From: JACCZX01 sp963729165
GTDB taxonomy: Bacteria > Pseudomonadota > Gammaproteobacteria > Burkholderiales > Burkholderiaceae_F
Assembly (NCBI GenBank): GCA_963729165.1
Contig: CAVSMM010000001.1
Location: 77,809-141,808 of the forward strand
Direction: 5' to 3'
Length of the DNA: 64,000 nucleotides
Positions 7,403 to 16,966 of the stretch are shown piece by piece. The notes beneath the pieces were generated by a model. It was not told the DNA's origin. It searched no databases and saw nothing but the letters and a program-made list of their open reading frames with translations. The translations under genes and the position numbers were made by a program. The stretch's first letter is position 1, and each line of letters starts with the position of its first letter.

Positions 7403-8916
7403 GAAGCTTTTCCTTCGCGCAGAATGTCTCCTCCTCCCTCGTAAATCGGCACTCCGGTCAGCACGCCCCGGAATTCACGCAGCGGCGGCCCGACACGAAT
7501 GCCTTTGCTGCTCAACTGGAAGTCGCGGATTGTGCGTTCGTGAGCGCCGCCCCGCTTTTTTATCACAGAGATCGCCTGCCGAACTTCTCCCCTCAATTCG
7601 TAGTACCGCATCAGAATAACCGCGTCGGCAAGATAGCTGGCGTCTACTGGAGCAACCATCGCGCTGCCGATCAGTCCATGGTGAGCGCCGATCAAAAGCG
7701 TGGCAACACCCGCGTTACCCAAATACGTCAACAACTCGTGCAGTTGAATAATCAAGAAGCGCTCTTCCGGCATAGCATTCAGATAACCGTTCAGGCTGTC
7801 GATCACGACGACCGTGGCTCCTTTATGTTCAACGGCTTCTTTGATCGAGTGGACGAACTCGCCCGGCGACAGCTCAGCGGGGTCTACCTGCCGCAAAGTA
7901 ATGTGGCCGTCTTCAATGTGCTGACGAAGATTCAGCCCCAGGCCAGCGGTGCGGGTCAGCAGTGTGTTAGCGCTCTCGTCGAAGATGAACATTGCGGACT
8001 TTTGGCCGCGCGCGGCTGCCGCATCCACGAATTGCGCTGCCAGCGACGACTTCCCAGTCCCAGCCGCCCCCACGATCAGCGTGCTCGTACCGCGCTCAAT
8101 GCCGCCGCCGAGCAATGTGTCAACCTCGGCAACACCGCTGGCCAGTCTCTCCGTCGTTAATGGAGTCCGGTGTTCACTGGCGATAAGCCGCGGATAAACC
8201 TCGATACCCCCATGCCGTATGGCGTAGTCGTGAAACCCGCCCCGGAATCTGACGCCGCGGAACTTGAGCACGAGCAGCCGGCGGCGCTCCGCGCCATATT
8301 CCGGATGCAGCTGCTCCAGCCGCATAACGCCATGTGCGATGCTCTGTACTTGGAGGTCGTGGTTGGCACTCGTCAGATCATCCAGCAACAGCACCGTGCA
8401 AGTGCGGCCGATAAAGAACTGTTTGAGAGCCAGAATCTGCCGCCGATATCTGAGCGCGTTGCCGGCCAATAGTCGCAGCTCGGATAGTGAATCGAAGACA
8501 ACCCGCGCCGGCTTGATGCGCTCGACGTCGGCCAAGATCAACGCTGTCGTTTCGCTCAACTCCACTTCCGACGGATGGAACATCGTGTACTGCTCGTCCG
8601 GGCGGAGGTTCTCTGCGCTCGGAACAAGCTCTCGGATCGTGATCCCATCAAGTGACCAGCCGTGCGAGTTGGCAACTCCGCGCAGTTCCTCTTCAGTTTC
8701 GGAAAGGGTCACATACAACACGGGTTCACCGGATCGTGCGCCTTGCATCAGGAATTGCAACGCGAGGGTGGTCTTGCCGGAGCCGGGCACCCCTTCGACC
8801 AGGTAAAGCCGATGCGGAGTGAAACCACCGCACAGGACGTTATCAAGACCTTCAATACCTGTCGTGGCACGACGGTCGTGATCAGACTTGGTCGGAGCCG
8901 GGATAGCAACCATCAT
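7399..8916 (-). CDS. KaiC-like double RecA-domain ATPase
   Basis: At 505 residues it matches the size of KaiC, with two RecA-type domains. Walker A motifs are GVPGSGKT (42-49) and GAAGTGKS (283-290); Walker B strands are ARVVFDSLSEL and ATVVVIDSLNGYL. The catalytic Glu pair of cyanobacterial KaiC is only partly kept (SET at 72-74 in domain I, DES in domain II). The C-terminal region aligns with the KaiC autokinase loop up to YYELRGEVRQAISVIKKRG. The clock phosphosites Ser-Thr read Ser427-Tyr428. No kaiA or kaiB is near. Relatives outside cyanobacteria act with histidine kinases in stress or light responses; that role here is inferred from the coupled kinase gene. Confidence 0.9.
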   Translation of the reverse strand: MMVAIPAPTKSDHDRRATTGIEGLDNVLCGGFTPHRLYLVEGVPGSGKTTLALQFLMQGARSGEPVLYVTLSETEEELRGVANSHGWSLDGITIRELVPSAENLRPDEQYTMFHPSEVELSETTALILADVERIKPARVVFDSLSELRLLAGNALRYRRQILALKQFFIGRTCTVLLLDDLTSANHDLQVQSIAHGVMRLEQLHPEYGAERRRLLVLKFRGVRFRGGFHDYAIRHGGIEVYPRLIASEHRTPLTTERLASGVAEVDTLLGGGIERGTSTLIVGAAGTGKSSLAAQFVDAAAARGQKSAMFIFDESANTLLTRTAGLGLNLRQHIEDGHITLRQVDPAELSPGEFVHSIKEAVEHKGATVVVIDSLNGYLNAMPEERFLIIQLHELLTYLGNAGVATLLIGAHHGLIGSAMVAPVDASYLADAVILMRYYELRGEVRQAISVIKKRGGAHERTIRDFQLSSKGIRVGPPLREFRGVLTGVPIYEGGGDILREGKAS

Positions 8917-9219
8917 TGCCCTTTCTAAATTTTTCGTTGAATGTGATTGCGGAATGCGACTTTCTTCGATGCTAGTGCAAATCCGTCATCACGCTGAGGA
9001 CATCGATAGCGGACGTGGCGTATATCCGCTAAGTTGACCAAATGCGACACCGCCCGAATCATTCGCCTTAGCCTTTTAAAACATGAGCGGGCTTTGTTCT
9101 TCGTTGTCTTCTGGGCGATACCATCGCCAATCCGCTGGCTTAACTGGACTACGCAACCATGGGCGCATGAGGCGAGATTGATTCGCGTTGAACCCTTGTC
9201 GGATCGGTCCGTCCAGCAG
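8917..9219. promoter_or_regulatory. Intergenic region between divergent signalling genes
   Basis: About 300 bp separate the kaiC-like gene from the divergent membrane kinase. It is locally AT-richer near 8925-8945 and 9075-9085, contains no gene, and must hold promoters for both directions; no clear consensus boxes or operators could be named. An open frame reaches back to 9034 in the kinase frame but lacks family-like sequence. Confidence 0.4.
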
Positions 9220-10710
9220 ATGACGCTTCGTTCTCAGCTGAACCTTCTCGCCCTCGGAGTGCTAGCGCCCTTTGTAGTGCTTGCCGGCCTCGCAGCGTTT
9301 CTGCTGGTGCAGCAAGGGCGCACCGCTATGGAGGCCGAAGCAATCGGCCGTGTGCGCGCGACAGTCAGCGCGGCTGACGCCGAACTCAAGGGACACATCG
9401 CGACAGTAGAAGCACTCGCAGCTTCGCGCAGTCTCGAAAACGGCGACCTGCGCGCGTTTCACGACGAGATGGTGCGCGTGCTCCGAACAGAGCCGCGCTG
9501 GCTGAACATCGGGCTTGCATCAGCGGCGGGTGAACGGCTCGCAGATGCCGTGGTTCCACTCGGAAATCAGCTCGAGCCGCTGGTCGATCGCGCGTCTTTC
9601 GATCGTGCGGTGCGCACCGGGAAGCCACAAGTCGGCAGCGTTGCACTCGGTGCTGCTGTCAAGGTCCAGTCGGTACGCGTTCGCGTACCGGTTATTTTGG
9701 ATGGCAAGGTGCGCTACGTAATCTCAGTGCCGCTGCGTCTTGAGTTGTTCGAAGAGCTGCTGCGCGAGCAGCGGGTGCCCGAAAACTGGGTGATCGCGCT
9801 CGTCGATGCCGACCGACGCTTCATCGCGCGCATACCGTCGCAGCCACCCGGGGCCCCAATCTCCCCGAGTTTTAGCGAGGCACTTGACCGTTCGGCGGAA
9901 GGTTTTTTTCGTGGCCAGACCGTCGAAGGGTTTCAGACCTATACCCCCTACGCGACATCGGCGTTTATCGGCTGGGTCGTCGGTATTGCCATACCGCAGT
10001 CAATTGTTGAGGCTGGTGCAAGGAACGCGGCAACGGTACTTGGTGCCGGTTTGGCTCTAGCGCTCGCAGCCGCACTAGGGCTGTCTTGGTGGATCGGCCG
10101 CCGCATCGAGCGCCCGATCAAGGAGCTTGCGCAAGTTGCAGCGGCAATGCAGACAGGGCAGACAGTCGAGGTGCCTCGTACTTCGCGTATTGCTGAGATC
10201 AGCGCTCTCGCCTCGGTACTTCAGGCAGCGGCCGTGGCGATCCGCGAGCGGGAGGCCTTGTCGGAGCGGGAAAAGGCGGCGCTCCAGCAGTCCGATCGCG
10301 CGAAAGATGAGTTCATCGCGATGCTTTCGCATGAGCTGCGAAATCCCCTAGCCGCGCTGATGTCCGCCTCCGAAGTGCTCAGGATCGCGCCGCCGGAAAG
10401 CGAAGCTGCTCTCAAGTCGCGCGGCGTCGTGGCGCGTCAGACTAAGCAGATGGCGCGTCTGGTCGAGGACCTGCTTGACGTGAGCCGGGTTGCAACGGGC
10501 AAGGTCTGGCTGACGCGCGAACCCGTCAACCTCGCCGACCCTGTTAACGCCGCTCTCACAGCGCTGCGGGCCGCCGGGCGGCTTAGCACGCACGACGTCG
10601 TACTCGATTTGCATCCGGCTTGGCTAAGCGCCGACCGGGCGCGCATCGAACAGATCGCAACGAATCTCGTCGACAATGCGGTGAAGTATTCCCCCGCCGG
10701 CAGTCGTATC
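9220..10710 (+). CDS. Membrane hybrid histidine kinase, N-terminal part (frameshifted gene)
   Basis: From ATG 9220 there is one membrane helix (residues about 8-32), a periplasmic sensor region of about 240 residues resembling a double-Cache domain, a second helix (about residues 268-290), a HAMP-like linker with a coiled coil, and the kinase core with H371 (FIAMLSHELRNPL) and the N-box start IATNLVDNAVKYS. The frame breaks at 10711 by one extra base; the ATPase remainder and a receiver follow in the next frame. The intact protein would be a membrane sensor with phosphorelay. The upstream in-frame extension to 9034 is not homologous-looking, so 9220 was chosen. Confidence 0.85.
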
Positions 10711-10711
10711 A

Positions 10712-11377
10712 GATGTCATCGTGCGACAGGAGGACGGTGAGGCGGTGCTGACCGTTTCCGACGAAGGCGAAGGCATCCCGAAAGACGCGCTGGAAAAGGT
10801 GTTCGATCTATTCGCGCAGGGCGAGCAAAGTCTGGCGCGCCAAAAAGGGGGAATGGGCATTGGACTCGCGCTCGTGAAACGACTGGTCGAGCTCCATGGC
10901 GGTACAGTTTTCGCTCAAAGCGCGGGACTCGGACACGGCGCAACATTCACAGTACGCATTCCCGCCATACCGGCGCAAGCCGCGCAGCCGCAACAGTTGC
11001 CCAGGCAGAAGCCCGCCCACCGACCGCGCCGCATTCTTCTTGTCGAGGACAACGACGACGTGCGCGAAACGCTGCGTGCGGCGCTCGCACTCAGCGGCCA
11101 TGAAGTACATGTTGCAGCGGGCGGCGAACAAGCTTTCGAGCGCGCAAAAAGCGCTCCGCTGGATGTAGCTCTAATTGACCTCGGCCTACCGGATATCGAC
11201 GGGTTCGCAGTAGCGCAACGTATGCGGCAGACGTTTCCTGGTGTGACGCTGGTCGCACTTACCGGCTATGGCCAACCGCATGATGCGCAGCGCGTGCGCG
11301 CAGCGGGCTTCGATCTGCATCTCGTGAAACCGGTGAGTGGCGATCAGTTGAACGAAGCGATTGCGGAACTGGCATGA
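10712..11377 (+). CDS. Membrane hybrid histidine kinase, C-terminal part (ATPase end and receiver)
   Basis: This continues the preceding kinase after the one-base shift at 10711: DVIVRQEDGEAVL, the G1 box DEGEGIP, the F box VFDLFAQGE, the G2 box GGMGIGLAL, then a proline/glutamine linker and a receiver with acidic pocket VEDNDD, phosphoacceptor in ALIDLGLPDIDG and Lys in HLVKPV. The receiver is the same class as the one in the kinase at 5819. Nothing in this fragment suggests decay; restoring the frame would give one protein of about 720 residues. Confidence 0.85.
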   Translation, partial: DVIVRQEDGEAVLTVSDEGEGIPKDALEKVFDLFAQGEQSLARQKGGMGIGLALVKRLVELHGGTVFAQSAGLGHGATFTVRIPAIPAQAAQPQQLPRQKPAHRPRRILLVEDNDDVRETLRAALALSGHEVHVAAGGEQAFERAKSAPLDVALIDLGLPDIDGFAVAQRMRQTFPGVTLVALTGYGQPHDAQRVRAAGFDLHLVKPVSGDQLNEAIAELA

Positions 11378-11649
11378 GCGCGCTCAGCGCAGCCAATGTG
11401 CGTGTTCGATGATGAATTGAGATGACGTCGTGACCGGACATGCTCGTTCCCTTCATGGTCGACGATGACGAAACGGTGACGGGAAGGCTGCGCTCGCGTC
11501 AACAACGAGGGTAAAGATGATCCGTGTGGCCGCGAACTGAGCGCATTTGCTCGAAGCCAAAATGTCAGCTTCGTGACATCCAGCGCTTCCACATCGAACA
11601 CGCGCCGATGACGCAAAATGCGCCGTATCCCACCTGGCTAGCAGCTCGG

Positions 11650-12150
11650 ATGAACAAGTCCCAAAGAAATTCGGCGCCGTCGCTGCCTGGCTTCACTCTG
11701 ATCGAGCTGATGGCGGTTGTGGCGATCATCGCCATCCTGGCCTTGATGGCTGTTCCAAGCTATCACGACAAATACATTCGTGAGCAAGTCATTGAGGCAA
11801 TGCGGCTGATCGACATCGCCAAGGGGCCGATCGCCGCAGCCTGGTCCGCCACCAAAACTTTTCCCGATGACAACGCCGCGGCGGGCCTGCCCGTGCCTGA
11901 CAAGGTCGTCAGCAACTACGTCAAGTCGCTGACGGTCGAAGCAGGCGCTATCCACGTGGTGTTTGGCAACCAGGCCAACGGCTCACTGCGTGGAAAGACC
12001 TTAAGCCTGCGTCCTGCAGTGGTCGAAGATGCTCCGATCGTGCCGGTGGCATGGGTATGCGGCCTTGCCGCCACGCCCGAGAAGATGACCGTTAGCGGGA
12101 CCAACAAAACCGACCTCCCTAAGCACTGGCTGCCGGTCAACTGCCGCTGA
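11650..12150 (+). CDS. Type IV prepilin-like protein
   Basis: The 166-residue product has a type III signal: a short leader ending in Gly (SAPSLPG), then FTLIELMAVVAIIAILALMAVPSY, split here for length as FTLIEL plus a hydrophobic helix, with the conserved Glu at position 5 of the mature form. The leader Gly and Glu5 are what prepilin peptidase and pilus assembly need. The rest (about 125 residues) is variable, with two late cysteines (VCGLA, VNCR) that could form the usual C-terminal disulphide loop. ATG 11650 gives a 14-residue leader; an upstream ATG at 11608 would give a longer one. No other pilus genes are near. Confidence 0.85.
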   Translation: MNKSQRNSAPSLPGFTLIELMAVVAIIAILALMAVPSYHDKYIREQVIEAMRLIDIAKGPIAAAWSATKTFPDDNAAAGLPVPDKVVSNYVKSLTVEAGAIHVVFGNQANGSLRGKTLSLRPAVVEDAPIVPVAWVCGLAATPEKMTVSGTNKTDLPKHWLPVNCR

Positions 12151-12289
12151 CCGGCGGGAATTTGACGCGGACTTAGTCGCTTGGCCGCGGGATTCGTAAT
12201 CGCAATATCTGAGATTGATCCGTTGCGAAGAGCGGCCTGCTGCAGAGTTTCGCCGTCGCACTGTCTCGCAGGGCCCCGCAGCGCCGCGG

Positions 12290-12673
12290 TCAATCGCAGC
12301 CGAATACTCTGCGAACTCCGTGCACCAGCTTTAGCGGCTCCACCGGTTTTCGCAAGTAGGCGTCGTAGTCAGCAAATCGATGTCGAATTTCACTCTCGGC
12401 GACCCCGGTATGGAACACAATTTTTATTGTCGAAGTTGCATCTTCATTGCGAAGTCGGAATGCAACATCAACGCCGTCGATAGCTTTCATTGCCACGTCC
12501 AGGATAACTAGATCGAACTCCGCATGGTTGGACGCTTCAATGGCTGCTTCGCCGCTGCCTGCAGTCACGATCTCAAAGCCCTCTGCTTGGAGCGTCAGGG
12601 TCAGAAGTTCCAGGATGTCCGGCTCGTCGTCCACGACCAAAATGCGTCCGACTCGGTTAGCTGCGGGTTTCAT
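12290..12673 (-). CDS. Stand-alone response regulator receiver
   Basis: A 127-residue single-domain receiver. The acidic pocket (VVDDEPD), phosphoacceptor Asp (LVILDVAMKAIDG), switch Thr (IVFHTGV) and Lys (AYLRKPVE) are all present, so it should be phosphorylated. There is no output domain, which fits a phosphorelay shuttle or a protein that acts by binding. It is convergent with the prepilin gene and lies near two hybrid kinases, one of which may feed it; that link is inferred. Confidence 0.85.
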   Translation of the reverse strand: MKPAANRVGRILVVDDEPDILELLTLTLQAEGFEIVTAGSGEAAIEASNHAEFDLVILDVAMKAIDGVDVAFRLRNEDATSTIKIVFHTGVAESEIRHRFADYDAYLRKPVEPLKLVHGVRRVFGCD

Positions 12674-12951
12674 GTTGGCCGGTTCCCATCATTCATCAGT
12701 GGCGATCGTTAGGAATTGAGTGACGCGCGGTATCGACGACGTACTCTGATAAGCAATAGGAGTGCCGTCTGAGACAGCTAAGCTCTCGAGATGAAGGGGT
12801 TTACACGGCCAAATCGCATGCATGAAGCGCGCGCTAGCCGAATCAATCCCGATGAGTAAGACAGGTGCAGCTCGATGAAGACGCCGAAAGACGATTACCT
12901 GGCGACGCCGTGCCGAATGCAGCAACGCCCGAGAAATAGCCGCGTCCCTCG

Positions 12952-13941
12952 CTACAAGCCGGTCATGCGCTCCAGGTGTTCGGGGTAACGCGGCCCTTGC
13001 ACCTTGATCTTCGACGCCGCGCGATCGATCTCACGCAAGTCTTCCGCAGTCAGTTCGATTGAAATTGCGCCGACGTTCTCTTTCAGACGCTCGGTCTTGG
13101 TGGTACCGGGAATCGGAACGATCCACGGCTTCTGTGCAAGCAGCCAGGCGAGAGCGATCTGCGCTGGCGTTGCCTTCTTCCGCTGCGCAAACTTCGCGAG
13201 CAGATCGACGAGGGCCTGATTAGCCTTGCGAGCCTCCGGCGTAAATCGAGGTGCACTGCTGCGGATGTCGGACTCATCGAACGTCGTGCCTTCGGTGATC
13301 TTGCCGGTCAGAAAGCCTCTGCCAAGTGGACTGAATGGAACGAGACCGATGCCGAGCTCCTCGAGCGTCGGCAATAATTCGGCTTCGGGTGCTCTCGACC
13401 ATAACGAGTATTCACTTTGAACGGCCGTGACGGGCTGCACAGCGTGAGCGCGGCGAATCGTCTTCACACCGGCTTCGGACAGGCCGAAGTGCTTCACTTT
13501 GCCGGCCTGAATCAATTCCTTTACGGCACCCGCGACATCTTCGATAGGCACGTCAGGATCGACGCGATGCTGATAGAAGAGGTCTATCGTGTCGATTCTG
13601 AGCCGCTTCAGCGAAGCTTCAGCCACTTCCTTAATGTGCTCAGGCCGACTGTTCAGGCCCGAGCGCTCACCGTTCGGACGGATCCCGAATCCAAACTTGG
13701 TGGCGATAACGACCTGCTGTCGACACGGAGCGAGGGCTTCGCCAACCAGTTCTTCGTTTGCGAACGGACCATAGGCCTCGGCAGTGTCGAAAAAGGTGAT
13801 TCCGAGTTCGACTGCAGCGCGGATCAGCGAGATCCCCGCGGACTTGTCCACCGCGGGTCCGTAACCGTGGCTCAGGCCCATGCACCCGAGCCCCAGCGCC
13901 GACACTTCGAGATTGCTTTTTCCCAACTTTCGTTTTTGCAT
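12952..13941 (-). CDS. Aldo/keto reductase
   Basis: From ATG 13941 (MQKRKLGKS...) this is a 329-residue TIM-barrel oxidoreductase. The catalytic tetrad is visible: Asp and Tyr in FFDTAEAYGP, Lys in VIATKFGFG and His in FYQHRVDP. The NADPH-binding end is present (VPIPGTTKTERLKENVGA). The sequence is closest in style to the AKR13/YajO-like group that reduces aldehydes. A longer frame reaches 13989, but the extra 16 residues do not fit the family. It stands alone on its strand. Confidence 0.9.
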   Translation of the reverse strand: MQKRKLGKSNLEVSALGLGCMGLSHGYGPAVDKSAGISLIRAAVELGITFFDTAEAYGPFANEELVGEALAPCRQQVVIATKFGFGIRPNGERSGLNSRPEHIKEVAEASLKRLRIDTIDLFYQHRVDPDVPIEDVAGAVKELIQAGKVKHFGLSEAGVKTIRRAHAVQPVTAVQSEYSLWSRAPEAELLPTLEELGIGLVPFSPLGRGFLTGKITEGTTFDESDIRSSAPRFTPEARKANQALVDLLAKFAQRKKATPAQIALAWLLAQKPWIVPIPGTTKTERLKENVGAISIELTAEDLREIDRAASKIKVQGPRYPEHLERMTGL

Positions 13942-14197
13942 CAATGACCCCGGTAACAATTCAAGACAAGACGGAGAAGCCGCGCGCACATTTTGACAGC
14001 GAGCCGCCTGAATGCGGTCGAGCCGCGTCCCCGCACGGCCGTCCTGCCGCGACCCACCTGCGGCTGTCGGACCGGATCAATACGCGCTGTCGCGGCGCTC
14101 GCTTCGCAGTCGATCTATGTCCGCAAAAGCGACACGCAATTACGTTATTACCCATCCCGCGAAACCAATGCGAATCTGTAGGGGACTGGGAGATCCG

Positions 14198-14776
14198 ATG
14201 GATTACGCAGATTTGCAGCGGAAGCAATTTCATTGGCAGCAATGGTTCGGGCTGCTCGATAAATTACCGATCTGGGCCGGTTATTTCTTTGCAATTCTGT
14301 GTTCGTTTGGACTGGGCTACAGCTTGGGTAGCTCGCGATCGAGCTTCCCCGACCCTCAACAGCAGCAGATCACGCTCATCGCGTTAAGCGCCGGCGCGCT
14401 GCTAGTCATTCTTTTCTTGGATCGCACACTACGCAACGAAGAGCGCCGGCGGGCGCAGCTCGCGGAGCAGCACAGACTCAGCAAGGAAGCGACCGCAATC
14501 AAACTGCTCGATCCGATCGACGCCCGTGTGCTCGACGCACTGGACCAGATCGCGACGGTTAAAGGCGTCGATCGAGCTACCCTCATCCCCGCGATATTGA
14601 GTCAGTACGTCGCGCGCAAGTCGTTTGAGGAGGCCCTCGCAGAAAGCGCTGCGCAAGGCTCAAGCGCAAGCCGTGAACCGCCCCCTGGTTGGTCAAAGAC
14701 ACTGCCCGCCTGGTTGGAAACCCTGCCCGGCTCTCTGGACGTGAAGCGTTCGAGCTTGTCGTACTTTGATCGATAA
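14198..14776 (+). CDS. Unknown membrane protein with cytoplasmic coiled tail
   Basis: The product is 192 residues from ATG 14198, preceded by GGGGACTGGGAG. It has two predicted membrane helices (IWAGYFFAILCSFGLGYSL and ITLIALSAGALLVILFL), then a charged helix (RNEERRRAQLAEQHRLSKEA), a region that reads like a ribbon-helix-helix or helical bundle (LDALDQIATVKGVDRATLIPAIL) and a Pro/Trp-rich end. No family is recognised. The next gene begins 74 bp downstream on the same strand. Confidence 0.6.
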   Translation: MDYADLQRKQFHWQQWFGLLDKLPIWAGYFFAILCSFGLGYSLGSSRSSFPDPQQQQITLIALSAGALLVILFLDRTLRNEERRRAQLAEQHRLSKEATAIKLLDPIDARVLDALDQIATVKGVDRATLIPAILSQYVARKSFEEALAESAAQGSSASREPPPGWSKTLPAWLETLPGSLDVKRSSLSYFDR

Positions 14777-14849
14777 GCCGGCCTGGCTCCAGCGTCAGAA
14801 AGCATTGCCGCAGCAGTGTTATGCGGCATCGATGCTCGTCGTCAAATAA

Positions 14850-15653
14850 GTGGCTGACGCTGACACCTCGCACCCATTACGCCCGTTCCTCCGAAACTGG
14901 GTTTGGGAACACGGGCAGGTCGGTACTCGCTACCTCGACTGCCGCGACGGCGAGATCAAATTCGACGACGGTAAGAAAGCACGATTTGCCGCCGAAAAGA
15001 TCTTCTACGTATCACTCGCGAAGGATGCCGACGCCGCCGCTCATGCCGCCGGACCTGCGATCCACGAGGGACGACTTGCGCGGTTCCTGCACGCGGCCCA
15101 ACACGGGAAGCCGGAAGAAGCCGGCCCGGTTGCCGACGTTCAACGTGCGGCGCAAGACTGCGTGGAGCTCGGTCTTGTGTGCGCGTATCAGCAGGAAGCG
15201 CAGAGCGCCCTCGCGCGCTACGCGCTCGAGCCGATGTTCGACGATGAAATTCGCGCTGCAGTCATCAGCGACATCCGGCGCGCGTACGTCGCATTGCGTG
15301 AACAGCTCGCGCTTTACGACTTCACCGTATTTCACGGGCTGCCCAACGCGCTGATGATCAACGAAGCGCCGTTCATCGACTGGCGCGCGCGTGCGCGGCC
15401 GGCGCAGCCGTTTGTATCGATGCCGCTCGGACCCTATTGTTTGTTGGTCGGTACGCCGTCTGGCAAGAAGAGCCGGGCTGGACCGGTGCTGTGGAAGCCC
15501 GTTACGACGATGGGACCCTTCAAGGATCACAACGGACACATCGTTAACTCAGCACGCTTGTGGATCGTCGCAACGACCGATGACCAGCTTCTTTCGATAC
15601 AAGATCGGTTTGCTCCGATATTGCCGGACAAGCCAGCGGCCACTAAGCCTTGA
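14850..15653 (+). CDS. Conserved-looking protein of unknown function
   Basis: A 267-residue soluble protein with GTG start at 14850. Notable are an aromatic N-terminus (RNWVWEHGQVGTRYLDCRDG), a helical middle (ISDIRRAYVALREQLALYDFTVFHGLPNALMINEAPFIDWR) with the parts quoted only in pieces, and a C-terminal half rich in short strands (YCLLVGTPSGKKSRAGPVLW). No signal peptide, membrane segment or catalytic motif is evident. Codon usage and length support a real gene; the function is unknown. Confidence 0.6.
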   Translation: MADADTSHPLRPFLRNWVWEHGQVGTRYLDCRDGEIKFDDGKKARFAAEKIFYVSLAKDADAAAHAAGPAIHEGRLARFLHAAQHGKPEEAGPVADVQRAAQDCVELGLVCAYQQEAQSALARYALEPMFDDEIRAAVISDIRRAYVALREQLALYDFTVFHGLPNALMINEAPFIDWRARARPAQPFVSMPLGPYCLLVGTPSGKKSRAGPVLWKPVTTMGPFKDHNGHIVNSARLWIVATTDDQLLSIQDRFAPILPDKPAATKP

Positions 15654-15788
15654 GCGAGGTGTCGTAGCGTGGGCTAGTGGCCCGCCGCCGCAAGCTTCAG
15701 CTATGGCGCGCAGGACCGAGCAAGATTTGCCACTCACGCCCGTCTACACTGGTTAGCCCTGTGGAACGCAATCCGAGTACAACGCGTC

Positions 15789-16829
15789 ATGGCCCTTTCG
15801 CTCTCGGCACTTGATCTTGTTCCCTTGGTACGCGGAGGCACCAGTGTCAGTGCGCTCCGCAACGCGGCCGAACTCGCGCGAGCGGTCGATCGCTTCGGCT
15901 ACACGCGGCTCTGGTACGCCGAACATCACAACATGCCGGGCATCGCGAGCACGAGTCCCGAAATCTTGATCGCGCACGCCGGCGCCGTGACTACGCGGAT
16001 TCGTCTCGGCGCGGGCGGCGTGATGCTTCCGAATCACTCGCCGCTGAAGGTGGCCGAGTCGTACAAGCTGCTTGAAGCGATGCATCCCGGTCGGATCGAT
16101 CTCGGAATTGGCCGCGCACCCGGCACCGACGGACTCACGGCGCTTGCGCTGCGGCGCTCGCGTGAAGCATTGACGGCAGATGACTTTCTTGAGCAGCTCA
16201 GCGAGCTCCTTGCGTGGGGCAACGGCGAGTTTCCTTCCGATCATCCGTTCCGCGCGGTCCGTGCGATTCCTGACGACAGAGCGCTGCCGCCGCTCTACAT
16301 CCTCGGGTCGAGTGACTATGGCGCAAGACTCGCCGCCCAGATGGGTGTCGCGTTTGCTTTTGCGGGACATTTCAGTCCCGATCCTCCCGAGCCTGCGATG
16401 CGCGTCTACCGAGCGGGATTTTCTACCGGCGGCGTGCTGGCCAAGCCGCACGCGATCCTTGCCCTTTCGGTTTTTTGTGCAGACACCGAGGAAGCGGCTC
16501 AGCGCATGGCGTCGTCGGCGCTGCTGTCGTTCGTCCAACTTCGTTCCGGACGTCCGGGACGTATGCCAACTCCGGACGAAGCGATGGCGCACGTGTTCAC
16601 GCCCGAGGAACAGGCGCTCGTCGCTTCATACAAGAGACTGCAGATCGTTGGCACTCCGGTACAGGTGCGCACCCGCATCGAGGAGATCGTCGCGCGAACC
16701 GAAGCCGACGAAGTGATGATTGCAACACACGCGGCGGACATCGCCGCACGTATCCGCTCTTACGAACTCGCGGCCGAGGCGTTCGAGTTGCCGGAGCTCA
16801 AGGCCCGCGCCGTGCCGAACCCTGCGTGA
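15789..16829 (+). CDS. LLM-class flavin-dependent oxidoreductase (luciferase-like)
   Basis: At 346 residues it is a full-length bacterial-luciferase-like TIM barrel. Typical stretches are SALDLVPLVRGG, the flavin-site YTRLWYAEHHNMPG, RIRLGAGGVMLPNHSPLKVAE and the phosphate loop HPGRIDLGIGRAPGTD. These resemble YhbW and related single-component or FMNH2-dependent oxygenases of unknown substrate. It precedes the permease gene on the same strand with 137 bp between them, so a shared operon is uncertain. Confidence 0.88.
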   Translation: MALSLSALDLVPLVRGGTSVSALRNAAELARAVDRFGYTRLWYAEHHNMPGIASTSPEILIAHAGAVTTRIRLGAGGVMLPNHSPLKVAESYKLLEAMHPGRIDLGIGRAPGTDGLTALALRRSREALTADDFLEQLSELLAWGNGEFPSDHPFRAVRAIPDDRALPPLYILGSSDYGARLAAQMGVAFAFAGHFSPDPPEPAMRVYRAGFSTGGVLAKPHAILALSVFCADTEEAAQRMASSALLSFVQLRSGRPGRMPTPDEAMAHVFTPEEQALVASYKRLQIVGTPVQVRTRIEEIVARTEADEVMIATHAADIAARIRSYELAAEAFELPELKARAVPNPA

Positions 16830-16966
16830 ACGCCCAACTGGGCGTGCAATCAAGCGCCGTGTTGTATCAGCATTGATCCGTGGCGGTTGCACGCATGCAA
16901 CTGCCTGCAAAGATTCGTGGCGACATCGAGACTGGACCTCGGACAGTGTCAGACTCAGCTCGATCC

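Noticed and set aside
5819..8916. A complete circadian clock
   Set aside because: KaiA and KaiB are absent from the window, and the KaiC phosphosites differ; only a KaiC-like signalling role is claimed.
12689..12925. Minus-strand frame of 78 codons
   Set aside because: It has no ribosome site or family pattern and lies in the likely promoter region of the lone receiver gene.
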